The translations under genes and the position numbers were made by a program. A stretch of DNA of 64,000 nucleotides. Origin: Pseudomonas sp. S09G 359 (GTDB taxonomy: Bacteria > Pseudomonadota > Gammaproteobacteria > Pseudomonadales > Pseudomonadaceae). Under the pieces are notes generated by a model. It saw only the letters and a program-made list of their open reading frames with translations, had not been told where the DNA came from and did not search any database. The stretch covers positions 62,001 through 126,000 of the forward strand of contig NZ_CP025263.1 in the NCBI RefSeq assembly GCF_002843605.1, given 5' to 3'. Below, piece after piece: positions 42,593 to 50,852 of this stretch (the first letter of the stretch is position 1; the number at the start of each line of letters is the position of its first letter).

Positions 42593-44676
42593 GCGACGAC
42601 GCCCAGCGCTGGAAAGAAAAATACCTGAAAAGCATCGAGCAACAAGAAAAGCTCGAACGCCGCTGGGCTGCCCGCCTCGACCTGCTGCGCCGAGGTTTGG
42701 TGCGCAGTACGCTGGCGGCTGAAGGTACCGACCGCGCGGTCGACCAATGCATGAAGGAAATGCGCGATGTTGTCCGCACGGACGACATGGACGCGGCGCT
42801 CGCGGCCTTGCTGCCGCGCCTGGAAAAAGCCGTACTCGATTCCGAGCAGCGCCGCGAAACCCGGGTGGAGCAGATCAGCACCGCGCTGACCTCGCTGGTG
42901 ACCCAGCTGCAAAAACTGCCGCTGCCGCGTGAGGTTGCGCGCCCGCTGAAGACCTTTGCCAAGCAACTGGACGGGCGCGTCAGCCAGGCCCGTGAGATCC
43001 CGTTGTTGCTCAGCGAGTTGAGCGGTCTGCAAGGCCAGGCCCTGGATAACCTCGAGCCGGACGGCGAAACGCCACGCCCTGGACCGGGCCTGTTGCAACG
43101 CCTGTTTGGCACCAAGGACGTCGCGAACGAGACGGTGGCCGGCGAAACCGTGGCCAGCGAAACAGCCCCTGGCCAAGCGCCACAACCGGTTGCGCCCAAA
43201 CCAGCAGCCGAGCCCCAGCCGCCCGAGCAATCCGAGCAATCCGAGGAGCTCGCCCAGGCGTTGCGCGCCTTTGCGCCGCAGCCTCAAGAGCCGGTTGCCG
43301 TGCAGTCGGAGCCCGCAGCACCGGCCAAGCCGGCCGAGGTCGCCGGCGAGACATTTGTCTACGAAGCCCCGGCGCAAGCGGCGCCAGTGGAAGTACCTGT
43401 AGCGGCCGTAGTGCCTGCCGAGCCCAAGGCGCCCGAACCTCAGGCTGAGGAGCCTGCTACCGAAAGCGCCCTCGCCGCCTTTATCGAAACGCCAGCGGCC
43501 CAGGTCGAAACGCCCGATGAGACGGTTATCGGCAGCCTGTCGCTGCCTCCCGTACTGGAGACCGAAGAGCCCGATCCCGACGAAATGCAATCGGACGGCC
43601 CCTACTCCTTGCCGGATTCGCCGGAGCCGTCCTATAGCTCCGTGGCCAAGCACATCGAAGACACCCTGCTCGGCCTGCTGGAAGAGCTGTCGTTGCCCGA
43701 GCGCCATCGACCCCAGGCCGAAGCCATGCGCGAGCGCTTGGCGCACGGCTTGAACTGGTACGAACTGCTGCCGATCCTCGATGACCTGGCGGTGCTGATG
43801 CTGGCGATCACCGACAGCGGCCAGCATGAGTTCGAGGCCTACCTCAAGCAGCTCAACGAGCGCCTCGAAGCCTTTCAGGGCCACTTGCAGGTTGCCAGCG
43901 ACGGCCACGCCGACAGCAGCTCCGCCGCGCGTGAGCTGGACACGCAGATCCGTGAACAGGTCGATGGCCTGCAAAGCAGTGTGCAAGAAGCTGCCGACCT
44001 GGACAGCCTCAAGCATGTGCTGGAAAGCCACCTCGAAGGCTTGCTTGGCACCATGGACGAGCACCAGCATCAACGTGACCAGCGCGAGCAGGAAGTGGCG
44101 GCGCGCCTGAAGGGCTTGGCCGAGCGCGTCGCCCACATGGAGCAGGAAGCCCAAGGCTATCGCGAACACCTCGAAGTGCAGCGGCAGAAAGCCCTGATCG
44201 ACCCCCTGACCGGGCTGCCCAACCGCGCGGCCTGGAGCGAGCGCCTCGACCAAGAGGTCAACCTCTGGCACCAGCGCGGCAACAGCCTGTCGCTGGCGAT
44301 GCTGGATCTGGACCACTTCAAGCGTATCAACGATGGCTATGGCCACCTTGCCGGGGACAAGGTGTTGAAGATTATCGCCAACGTGCTGCGCAAGCGCCTG
44401 CGCCCGAACGACTTTATCGCGCGGTTTGGCGGTGAAGAGTTTGTGCTGCTGATGCCGAACTCAGCCCTGACGGACGCCCTGGCGGCAGGCGACGTGCTGC
44501 GCGCGGCGATCGAAGCGTGCCCGTTTCATTTCAAGGGTGAGCCGGTGACGATCACGGTTTCCATGGGCGTGGCGCAGTTCCAGCCGGGCGAGCGCAGCGA
44601 CTTGGCGCTCAAACGTGCGGATGCGGCGTTGTACCGGGCCAAGGCTGCAGGGCGCAACCAGGTGCAGGCGGCATAA
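42589..44676 (+). CDS. Diguanylate cyclase with long N-terminal region (DgcH-like)
   Basis: A 695-residue protein with a C-terminal GGDEF domain (about residues 525-695) that makes cyclic di-GMP. The active site is GGEEF at 614-618 in RFGGEEFVLLMPNS, and the inhibitory site RPND lies five residues before it, so product feedback is likely. The first 180 residues are helical and charged; residues 185-340 are a Pro/Ala/Glu-rich linker of low complexity. A third part (about 345-520) is helical coiled-coil. There is no membrane segment. In PAO1 this is PA5487 (DgcH). Coupled to the EEP gene. Confidence 0.92.
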   Translation: MSDDAQRWKEKYLKSIEQQEKLERRWAARLDLLRRGLVRSTLAAEGTDRAVDQCMKEMRDVVRTDDMDAALAALLPRLEKAVLDSEQRRETRVEQISTALTSLVTQLQKLPLPREVARPLKTFAKQLDGRVSQAREIPLLLSELSGLQGQALDNLEPDGETPRPGPGLLQRLFGTKDVANETVAGETVASETAPGQAPQPVAPKPAAEPQPPEQSEQSEELAQALRAFAPQPQEPVAVQSEPAAPAKPAEVAGETFVYEAPAQAAPVEVPVAAVVPAEPKAPEPQAEEPATESALAAFIETPAAQVETPDETVIGSLSLPPVLETEEPDPDEMQSDGPYSLPDSPEPSYSSVAKHIEDTLLGLLEELSLPERHRPQAEAMRERLAHGLNWYELLPILDDLAVLMLAITDSGQHEFEAYLKQLNERLEAFQGHLQVASDGHADSSSAARELDTQIREQVDGLQSSVQEAADLDSLKHVLESHLEGLLGTMDEHQHQRDQREQEVAARLKGLAERVAHMEQEAQGYREHLEVQRQKALIDPLTGLPNRAAWSERLDQEVNLWHQRGNSLSLAMLDLDHFKRINDGYGHLAGDKVLKIIANVLRKRLRPNDFIARFGGEEFVLLMPNSALTDALAAGDVLRAAIEACPFHFKGEPVTITVSMGVAQFQPGERSDLALKRADAALYRAKAAGRNQVQAA

Positions 44677-44764
44677 AAGATGTTCCATTTTGTAATTTGA
44701 CCGCCGGGGTCCAAACGGTACGTTACACTGTTGCATTATCGTCTTCAGCGTAATGCCTTCTGCC

Positions 44765-45541
44765 ATGAAATCCTTGTGCTTCGCCTTTATGTTTCTCCTG
44801 CTCGCGGGCTGCGCCAGTGGCCCGCGCCTGGACACCAGCCACCCTTCGGTCAACTACGACAACCGGGTGCAGTTTGTGGTCGTCCATTACACCTCGACCA
44901 ACCTGGAACGCTCCCTGGCCCTGCTCACCCACGGCCAGGTCAGTGCCCATTACCTGATCGGCGATGACGCCTCCGCCACCGTCTACAAGCTGGTCGATGA
45001 GAGCAAGCGCGCCTGGCATGCCGGGGAAAGCGAATGGATGGGGCGTACCTGGCTCAATTCCAGCTCCATCGGCATTGAGATTGTGAACCCTGGCTACAAG
45101 GACACACCGACCGGCCGCTTGTGGTACCCGTACTCGGAGGCGCAAGTGAAATCCCTGGTGGTGTTGCTCAAGGACATCAGCCAGCGTAACGGCATCGACC
45201 CCAAGAACATCATTGGGCACAGCGATATCGCGCCCCTGCGCAAACTCGACCCGGGCCCACTGTTCCCTTGGAAGCATCTGGCCGATGAAGGCTTGGGCGT
45301 GTGGCCGGATGCGCAGGCGGTGGCGCGTTTCCAGGTGCAATACGCCGCCGAGCTGCCAAGCATTAGCTGGTTCCAGCAAGAGCTGGCGCATTTGGGCTAC
45401 CAGACACCGCAGACCGGGGAACTGGATGTGGCGACGCGCCACGTGATTGCCGCGTTCCAGATGCATTTCCGGCCGGCATTGTTTGATGGCGCCCCAGATG
45501 CGGAAAGTGCTGCGATCCTGCGCGCATTGAACCGCGGTTAA
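44765..45541 (+). CDS. N-acetylmuramoyl-L-alanine amidase lipoprotein (AmpDh2/AmiD-like)
   Basis: A 258-residue lipoprotein (signal KSLCFAFMFLLLAGCAS) with an amidase-2 domain. Zinc ligands are H in VVVHYTSTN, H in WHAGESEWMGRTWLN and the final one in IIGHSDIAPLRKLDPGPLFPW. The C-terminus (from about 195) is a peptidoglycan-binding-1-like domain, LGYQTPQTGELDVATRHVIAAFQMHFRP. It is on the periplasmic face of the outer membrane and cleaves cell-wall peptides, influencing beta-lactamase induction in P. aeruginosa. An ATG 12 bases upstream (44753) is also possible. Convergent with kinB. Confidence 0.93.
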   Translation: MKSLCFAFMFLLLAGCASGPRLDTSHPSVNYDNRVQFVVVHYTSTNLERSLALLTHGQVSAHYLIGDDASATVYKLVDESKRAWHAGESEWMGRTWLNSSSIGIEIVNPGYKDTPTGRLWYPYSEAQVKSLVVLLKDISQRNGIDPKNIIGHSDIAPLRKLDPGPLFPWKHLADEGLGVWPDAQAVARFQVQYAAELPSISWFQQELAHLGYQTPQTGELDVATRHVIAAFQMHFRPALFDGAPDAESAAILRALNRG

Positions 45542-45557
45542 GCCTGTAGACGCGGGC

Positions 45558-47345
45558 CTACAACGGCAGTGCCATGTAGAACTGGGTGCCTTGCCCTGGA
45601 CGCGAATACACGCCCATGCGGCCGCCGTGCAATTGCACGATCTCCTTGCACAGCGCCAGCCCCAGGCCGGCGCCGCCTTTCTTGCGGCCCACTTGTACGA
45701 AGGGCTCAAAGATCCGCCCCTGCTGCCCGTAGGCGATGCCTTCGCCGTTGTCCTCGACGCTGATGATCACCCGCTCGCCATGGCGACGCGCCTGCAGGCG
45801 GATCTGCCCGCCTTCGGCGGTATGGCGCAGGGCATTGCCGAGCAGGTTGTCGAGTACCCGTTCCAGCTGGGCCTGGTCGGCATACAGTCGGGGCAGGTCA
45901 GATTGTGCTTCTACCAGCAGTTCGATGTGCTGCGCATTCGCCGGCTCCACAAAGCGCGCACGCGCATGCTCAAGCAGATCGGTGACGTCGCACGGCCCCA
46001 GGGTAAGTTTCTGCAGGCCGTTCTGATAACGCGAGAAGTTGAGCAGGTCGTTGATCAACTGCATCAGGCGCTGCATTTCTTCATTCACCGTATCCAGCAG
46101 GTCGGCTTCACGGGAGTCGGCGGGGAACTTGGCGCGCTCGCGGAACAGCCCGAACGCCATGTGCATACCGGTGACCGGTGTACGCAGCTCATGGGAGGCG
46201 CGTAACACGAACTCGCTGCGCACCCGCTCGAAGGCGCGTTGCTCGGTCACGTCATGCAGCACCATCACCGCCCCGAGAATATGCCCCTGGGTATGGCTGA
46301 CAGGCGTCAGGCTGTAGGTCAGCAGGCGCAGTTCGCCCTCGACTTCCACTTCCAGATCATCCGGCGCGCGTTCCAGGTTGCCGCCGCGCAGCACCAGTTG
46401 CAGCTGCTCATCCAGCTCGGGGCGCCCAAGTGCCTCGCCGAGGCCTTGGCCGAGGCGTTCTTCGGCCCAGCCCAATTGCCGCTGCGCCACCGGGTTGAGG
46501 TGCTCGAGGCGGCCTTGGCGATCGATCATGAGCAGGCCGTCATCAATGCTGTCGAGCACGGCTTGCAGGCGTTGCTGGCCGGCCAGTAGCTCATCGATAT
46601 TGGTTGCCTGATGCTGGCGCAAAGCCTCGGCCATGATGCCGAAACGCCGCGTCAGCTGGTTCATCTCCGCCGCCGAAGAGATCGGCAGCGTCACCTCGAA
46701 ATCGCCCTGGCCAATCTTGTCTGCCGCTTTGGCCAGCGCTTCGATCGGCCCGCCGAAACGTCGGGCGATGCCATGCGCTGTGACAAAGCCGATGATCAGC
46801 ACGGCAAGCCCGACGAGTCCCAGCAGGCCGGCGATCAGCAGGGCGCGCTCACGGGACTGGTGCTCGCTGTTGCTAATGTTCTCAAGTGCCTGCTTATGCT
46901 CGCTGATCAGGCCATTGCGCAGCACATTGAAGGTGTCGGTCAGTCTTTCCTTGGTGCCCGGTGGCGGCTGCGGCAGCTGGGATTGGTCAAATGCCTCCAA
47001 AAGGTTCTGGTACTGGCCTCGGGCCTCGCTGAAGCCCGTCCCATGGCCGTCGCTCTGCTCATGGGCGATGCCTTGGTCCAACAGTTCGAAATAGCGCTGC
47101 TTCGAGGCTTCCAAGGCCGCGGGGTTCGGGCGCTCTTCCAGCATCATGATCAACTGGTCGCCCAGGCTCTGGCGCAGTTTGAGCCCCAGGTCCAGGGTGA
47201 TGAAGTTGCTGCGAATCAGCGATTCCTGGGTCTTGGCCATTTGCATGACGCTCACCAGGCCCAGGATCAAACCCAGCAAGGCGACGGTGATCAGCGCTGA
47301 GATACTCAGGAACAAACGAGTGCGCAGTTTCATCGCTAGCTTCAT
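45558..47345 (-). CDS. kinB: Sensor histidine kinase KinB
   Basis: A 595-residue inner-membrane kinase, the partner of AlgB in control of alginate and virulence. It has two membrane helices (about residues 13-35 and 165-190), a periplasmic helical sensor between them, HAMP ([18 protein letters not shown]), a PAS domain ([23 protein letters not shown]), the HisKA site [12 protein letters not shown] and the ATP-binding motifs [20 protein letters not shown] and [13 protein letters not shown]. Length equals PAO1 KinB as I recall. It lies ten bases downstream of algB; ATG at 47333 is an alternative start. Confidence 0.95.
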   Translation of the reverse strand: MKLAMKLRTRLFLSISALITVALLGLILGLVSVMQMAKTQESLIRSNFITLDLGLKLRQSLGDQLIMMLEERPNPAALEASKQRYFELLDQGIAHEQSDGHGTGFSEARGQYQNLLEAFDQSQLPQPPPGTKERLTDTFNVLRNGLISEHKQALENISNSEHQSRERALLIAGLLGLVGLAVLIIGFVTAHGIARRFGGPIEALAKAADKIGQGDFEVTLPISSAAEMNQLTRRFGIMAEALRQHQATNIDELLAGQQRLQAVLDSIDDGLLMIDRQGRLEHLNPVAQRQLGWAEERLGQGLGEALGRPELDEQLQLVLRGGNLERAPDDLEVEVEGELRLLTYSLTPVSHTQGHILGAVMVLHDVTEQRAFERVRSEFVLRASHELRTPVTGMHMAFGLFRERAKFPADSREADLLDTVNEEMQRLMQLINDLLNFSRYQNGLQKLTLGPCDVTDLLEHARARFVEPANAQHIELLVEAQSDLPRLYADQAQLERVLDNLLGNALRHTAEGGQIRLQARRHGERVIISVEDNGEGIAYGQQGRIFEPFVQVGRKKGGAGLGLALCKEIVQLHGGRMGVYSRPGQGTQFYMALPL

Positions 47346-47355
47346 AGGGTACAGC

Positions 47356-48702
47356 TCACAGGTTGTACTGTTTACGTTTGCGATACAGGGTTGATGCGTC
47401 GATCCCGAGGGTACGCGCGGCCTGGTCCAGGGTGTCGCTGGTGGCCAGTACGGCGCCGATATGGGCTTTTTCCAGTTCGTCCAGGCTCAGTGCGGCGCCG
47501 ATACGCGGCGCGTTGTTGGTCGGTTGCTCGGCCATGCCGAGATGGCTGATTTCGACTTTTTCCTGGGGGCAGATAATGCTCGCGCGTTCGACCACGTTGC
47601 GCAGTTCGCGGATATTGCCCGGCCAGCGATAGTTCAGCAGCGCTTCGCGTGCGTCATCGCTGAAACCCCGTGCCGGCCGCGCGTATTCCTTGACGAAGCG
47701 CGCCAGGAAGCGGTCGGCCAGGGCCAGGATGTCTTCGCTGCGTTCGCGCAGCGGCGGCAGGTGCAAGGTGATTACGTTGAGGCGGTAGAGCAAGTCTTCA
47801 CGGAAGCGGCCGTCGCGCACCATGTCTTCCAGGTTCAGGTTGGTGGCCGCCAGGATGCGTACGTCGGCGCGCCGGGTAACCGGGTCACCCACGCGCTCGT
47901 ATTCCTTGTCCTGGATAAAACGCAGCAACTTGGGTTGCAACGTGAGCGGAAAGTCGCCGATTTCATCGAGAAACAGCGTGCCGCCGTCGGCCTGGTTGAC
48001 GCGCCCCAGGGTGCTTTCGCTGGCGCCGGTAAAGGCCCCGCGGCTATGACCGAACAACTCGCTTTCCATCAGCTCGGCGGTCAGCGACGGGCAGTTGATG
48101 GTCACGCAGGATTTCTTCGAACGCTTGCTCCAGCCGTGAATGGCACGGGCCAACTCACCTTTACCGGTGCCGGACTCGCCCAGGATCAGGATGTTGGCGT
48201 CGGTATTGGCCACTTGGCGCGCAGTTTCCAGCACCACCATCATCGAAGGGCTGTGCGAATCGAGGCCGTCCTTGGGTTGGCGGACTTCGCCTTCCAAGGC
48301 TTCCAGGCGCGCGGAGAGCTGGCGCACTTCCAGCTGCTTGGCGGTGGCCAGGCGCAACTGGTCGGGGCTGCAAGGTTTTACCAGGTAGTCGGCGGCGCCA
48401 GCCTGGATCGCGTCCACGGCGGTGTCGACAGCCGAATGGGCGGTCACTATTACCACGCGCATCCAGGGCGCCTGAATGCGCATTTGGGCCAGTACCACCA
48501 GGCCATCGTCCTCGCCCAGCCGCAGGTCGAGGAAGCACAGGTCGAACACCTGGCGTTGCATCAGGGCATCGGCTTGGGCCGCGCTGTTGGCGGTGGCCAC
48601 GGTATAGCCTTCATCTTCCAGGCAATAACGGAAGGTGCGGAGGATCGCGGATTCGTCATCCACTAAAAGAATGCGGCCTTGAAGTTCCTTGGCTGATTCC
48701 AT
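47356..48702 (-). CDS. algB: NtrC-family response regulator AlgB
   Basis: A 448-residue regulator. The receiver domain has the phosphorylation site D59 (FDLCFLDLRLGEDDG) with D15/D16; D59 is the known AlgB site. The AAA+ domain has GESGTGKGELAR (Walker A), GAFTGA (the sigma-54 contact loop) and LFLDEIGDF (Walker B), and ends with a Fis-type helix-turn-helix (LDQAARTLGIDASTLYRKRKQY). AlgB acts in alginate synthesis and c-di-GMP and is controlled by KinB. AAGGAG precedes the ATG. A sigma-54 promoter lies in the divergent direction about 340 bases upstream. Confidence 0.96.
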   Translation of the reverse strand: MESAKELQGRILLVDDESAILRTFRYCLEDEGYTVATANSAAQADALMQRQVFDLCFLDLRLGEDDGLVVLAQMRIQAPWMRVVIVTAHSAVDTAVDAIQAGAADYLVKPCSPDQLRLATAKQLEVRQLSARLEALEGEVRQPKDGLDSHSPSMMVVLETARQVANTDANILILGESGTGKGELARAIHGWSKRSKKSCVTINCPSLTAELMESELFGHSRGAFTGASESTLGRVNQADGGTLFLDEIGDFPLTLQPKLLRFIQDKEYERVGDPVTRRADVRILAATNLNLEDMVRDGRFREDLLYRLNVITLHLPPLRERSEDILALADRFLARFVKEYARPARGFSDDAREALLNYRWPGNIRELRNVVERASIICPQEKVEISHLGMAEQPTNNAPRIGAALSLDELEKAHIGAVLATSDTLDQAARTLGIDASTLYRKRKQYNL

Positions 48703-48910
48703 CTGTCCTGCGCTCCTTAACTGTGAGTGATCTTTGCTTAGTCCCGGAATAATCGGGCAAGTTGCATGGTTTATTCTGATCGATAAAAGCCAACGTCGTG
48801 CAGGTATCTGTATGTCGTCCTACAAAGCCCCGTCTAATGGCGTTTTCATGCCGTCTTGCCACTTCGGCAACGCACTATCCACTTTCGATCCCTTCGCCCG
48901 ACCACTGACC

Positions 48911-48951
48911 ATCGTGCATTTCGCACGGCGTGTAAGGGGGCATCGTGCAGG
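48911..48951 (+). promoter_or_regulatory. Candidate enhancer (UAS) repeats upstream of a sigma-54 promoter
   Basis: ATCGTGCA occurs at 48911-48918 and at 48942-48949, 31 bases apart (close to three helical turns), and the first is part of the dyad CGTGC-N5-GCACG. They lie 75-110 bases upstream of the -24 element, typical for an enhancer-binding protein. The protein is not identified. Confidence 0.5.
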
Positions 48952-48981
48952 ATGCTAGAGGGTTCACCTAATGCATATATT

Positions 48982-48994
48982 TAAATCATTGATT
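48982..48994 (-). promoter_or_regulatory. IHF binding site
   Basis: On the minus strand AATCAATGATTTA fits the WATCARNNNNTTR consensus at every defined position. It sits between the candidate enhancer repeats and the sigma-54 promoter, where IHF bends DNA for looping. Confidence 0.65.
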
Positions 48995-49021
48995 TTATTG
49001 AGTTTTATTTTGTAAAAAAGC

Positions 49022-49037
49022 TGGCATGCGCTCTGCA
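49022..49037 (+). promoter_or_regulatory. Sigma-54 (RpoN) promoter
   Basis: TGGCATGCGCTCTGCA keeps GG and GC with the required ten-base spacing and matches the -24/-12 consensus TGGCACRNNNNTTGCW at all but two defined bases. A start near 49048 would place the next ATG 33 bases downstream. Confidence 0.7.
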
Positions 49038-49080
49038 ATAGCTCTCCCAACGAATAATCAGAATGCGGGAGACAAGCAGC

Positions 49081-49380
49081 ATGACTCGCCAAAGCCTCAA
49101 CCAACTGTGTGTATCGCCACTGCGCCTGCAGCAAGGTCTGTTTGCCAGCCTGGCGCTGATGGTCACGTTGATTGGTGGTCAGCAGATGCAGCATTGGCAG
49201 CAGGGTCAGCAGCAAGTCCCGCAATTCGAACGTCCAGCCATGACGCAAACCCATTTCAGCTCGATCCAGAGCCATTCCGTCGGCAGCGTCAGTGCCGAGG
49301 TAAGCGCCCCGCAATTGCGCGTAGCCGATCAGGATTCGACTCTGGGCGAGCTGCCCACCCAAGAACGTTGGGTGTTCTAG
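49081..49380 (+). CDS. Small membrane protein of unknown function, sigma-54-controlled by context
   Basis: A 99-residue protein. A hydrophobic segment at about residues 19-36 (QGLFASLALMVTLIGGQQ) could anchor it, and a Gln/Ser-rich tail (HWQQGQQQVPQFERPAM, then SIQSHSVGSVSAEVSAPQ) follows. No family is recognised. ATG at 49081 follows GGGAG at nine bases; ATG at 49063 in the same frame is an alternative. A sigma-54 promoter, IHF site and enhancer-like repeats lie immediately upstream, and the divergent neighbour encodes an NtrC-type activator (AlgB). Confidence 0.68.
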   Translation: MTRQSLNQLCVSPLRLQQGLFASLALMVTLIGGQQMQHWQQGQQQVPQFERPAMTQTHFSSIQSHSVGSVSAEVSAPQLRVADQDSTLGELPTQERWVF

Positions 49381-49461
49381 GCAAGAAAAGCGGTCGCTTT
49401 TAATCGGCGTCCGTACGGCACTACCGCTGTTAACTCTTATAAAAGCGTAAGGAGAATCACC

Positions 49462-49626
49462 ATGTTGAGTTGGGCAATCACATTTCTGATCATCGCCATT
49501 GTGGCTGCAGTGCTGGGCTTCGGTGGTATCGCGGGCACCGCTACGGGTATCGCCAAGATTCTGTTTGTGGTCTTCCTGGTGATGTTCATTGCGTCGTTCT
49601 TCTTTGGTCGTCGCGGCCGAGGCTGA
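49462..49626 (+). CDS. DUF1328 (UPF0391) small membrane protein
   Basis: A 54-residue protein with two hydrophobic helices ([23 protein letters not shown] and [19 protein letters not shown]) and a basic tail RRGRG. This is the UPF0391/DUF1328 family (YtjA-like), often osmotically or stress induced. The start [20 protein letters not shown] is diagnostic. AAGGAGAATCACC precedes the ATG. It lies two bases before the next ATG, so the two are co-transcribed. PAO1 has the same protein (PA5482) by memory. Confidence 0.9.
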   Translation: MLSWAITFLIIAIVAAVLGFGGIAGTATGIAKILFVVFLVMFIASFFFGRRGRG

Positions 49627-49628
49627 AC

Positions 49629-50093
49629 ATGACCCCTTCCCTTAAAGCCATTGCTGCCGCCCTGCTCCTGGGCGGCAGCGGCCTGGCGATGGCCGCCAAT
49701 GACGGCCAATCGCGGGCCAACGAGTTGCTCAGTGCGGACCCGCAGTACCGCGAAACCTGGCAAGGCGTGGTGAAGAAAGAAGAGCGCCTGCCGGAATGGG
49801 TGATGAACCTGTCGGGCACGGCCGAACAAATGAATGCCGTGGAAGAGGATGGCGACAAGTACTTGGTAGGGCCGCTCTGTGAAACTGCAGACACGTGCCT
49901 GAACAAGCGCCTGATCGTCGCCTTCAGCCTCGACAAGGAAGATGCCTACGCCATGTTGGTGGAAGTACCGGCCGGTTTGCCGTCGGACAAGTCCCCTACT
50001 CGGCACGCCGATTACCGTTTTATCGGTAAGCCGGATGAAGGCATGCAGAAGCTGCTGATGGAACAGCTGAAGAAAGATCCGAATTGGTACTAG
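49629..50093 (+). CDS. Ivy-family vertebrate lysozyme inhibitor-like protein
   Basis: A 154-residue periplasmic protein with signal peptide TPSLKAIAAALLLGGSGLAMAA. YLVGPLCETADTCLNKRLIVAFSLDKEDAYAMLVEVP resembles the Ivy inhibitory loop, a cysteine-bounded segment analogous to the CKPHDC loop of E. coli Ivy; here it is CETADTC, without histidine, so inhibition of lysozyme may be weaker or different. Position next to DUF1328 and algB is conserved in Pseudomonas (PA5481). Only two bases follow the DUF1328 stop. Confidence 0.85.
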   Translation: MTPSLKAIAAALLLGGSGLAMAANDGQSRANELLSADPQYRETWQGVVKKEERLPEWVMNLSGTAEQMNAVEEDGDKYLVGPLCETADTCLNKRLIVAFSLDKEDAYAMLVEVPAGLPSDKSPTRHADYRFIGKPDEGMQKLLMEQLKKDPNWY

Positions 50094-50135
50094 GTTCTGT
50101 GCGGCGCGTGTGTCGTCTGCAGGACCAGCGTCCAT

Positions 50136-50160
50136 AGAAAGAAGCCCCTCTCTTCTTTCT
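50136..50160 (+). terminator. Hairpin after the Ivy-like gene
   Basis: AGAAAGAAG and CTTCTTTCT form a perfect nine-base stem around CCCCTCT, about 43 bases after the stop codon, with only GTTTG after it. It probably ends the DUF1328-Ivy transcript. Confidence 0.6.
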
Positions 50161-50852
50161 GTTTGCGCCGCCCGCCAAGGGCGGTGCATGACCAGGGGGC
50201 CGGGTTGCTCTGATCAATCGAGATCGGCGTGACCTACGGGTACAGGGAGTGCCTGCGAAAGGGCCGGGTCAGGCGAAAAGCTGCGACGCAGGTTCACAAG
50301 CCTCAAGCTTGCTGAACTTGCGGCGGGCTTATGACATTTATCCCCGCGTCTGCTACCTCTCCCTTATCCCCCCATATCTCCCTAATACCACCCATAGCCG
50401 AGAATTCTTTTTTCGCTGGTGACTAACCGTTACCTGGTGTGTCCGAGTGACCATCTATCGAGAAAGTTTCGCCCTTGCCACAGGACATTTCTGGCGTTGG
50501 CTCGTTGAATTTCCGGGTATTTCTGCCAGCGGGTCAAAGTCGTCCAGAATCTCTGCGCGAGCCTGATTTGGCCGGTTCACGGCATATTCGCCGGACAATT
50601 TGTCGCATTTGAACTGACCGTTCGGACAGTTATTATGCAAAAAAGTCATGCCGATTCGGCATAGGGTAGGCGTTTACGGCATTAGACGTCGCTCCCTTGC
50701 ATGGGAATAGTTGCGCCTTTTTTCGCCTGCCAGTAAGCCATTTCGGCCACGCTGCGGTGACCTTCCATGGAGGCTGATGCACACACTTTTTCGCTCTCGA
50801 GCGTTGCAGCTGGCGCATTTGCCATACGTCCACTTGAAGTAAGGGTAATGAC
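50161..50852. other. Long intergenic region upstream of gltP
   Basis: No gene is supported in these 690 bases. They include a CCGCCC-N5-GGGCGG hairpin near 50167; alternative hairpins at 50251-50292 (GCCTG/CAGGC against CCTGCG/CGCAGG); a promoter with a dyad at 50609-50637; and a perfect ATGCCGA-T-TCGGCAT hairpin at 50648-50662. Part of 50200-50440 could encode a small RNA, but I see no clear promoter and terminator pair there. Confidence 0.55.
50609..50637 (+). promoter_or_regulatory. Candidate gltP promoter with a 20-base operator-like dyad
   Basis: TTGAAC (50609-50614), 16-base spacer, TATTAT (50632-50637). The spacer lies in AACTGACCGTTCGGACAGTT (50612-50631), an imperfect palindrome with 16 of 20 bases symmetric. 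A transcript from here would have a leader of about 210 bases. Confidence 0.5.

Larger units (their letters stand above)
48703..49080. other. Divergent regulatory region between algB and a small membrane-protein gene
   Basis: No protein gene is supported. It contains, from left to right: TCGTGCAGG near 48796; an inverted repeat CGTGC-ATTTC-GCACG (48913-48927); a second TCGTGCAGG at 48943-48951; an AT-rich stretch (48970-49020) with an IHF site; and a sigma-54 promoter at 49022-49037. Confidence 0.6.

Noticed and set aside
42496..44346. A 616-codon open frame opposite the GGDEF gene
   Set aside because: Shadow of the diguanylate cyclase gene, which has a complete GGEEF domain; no start signal on the minus strand.
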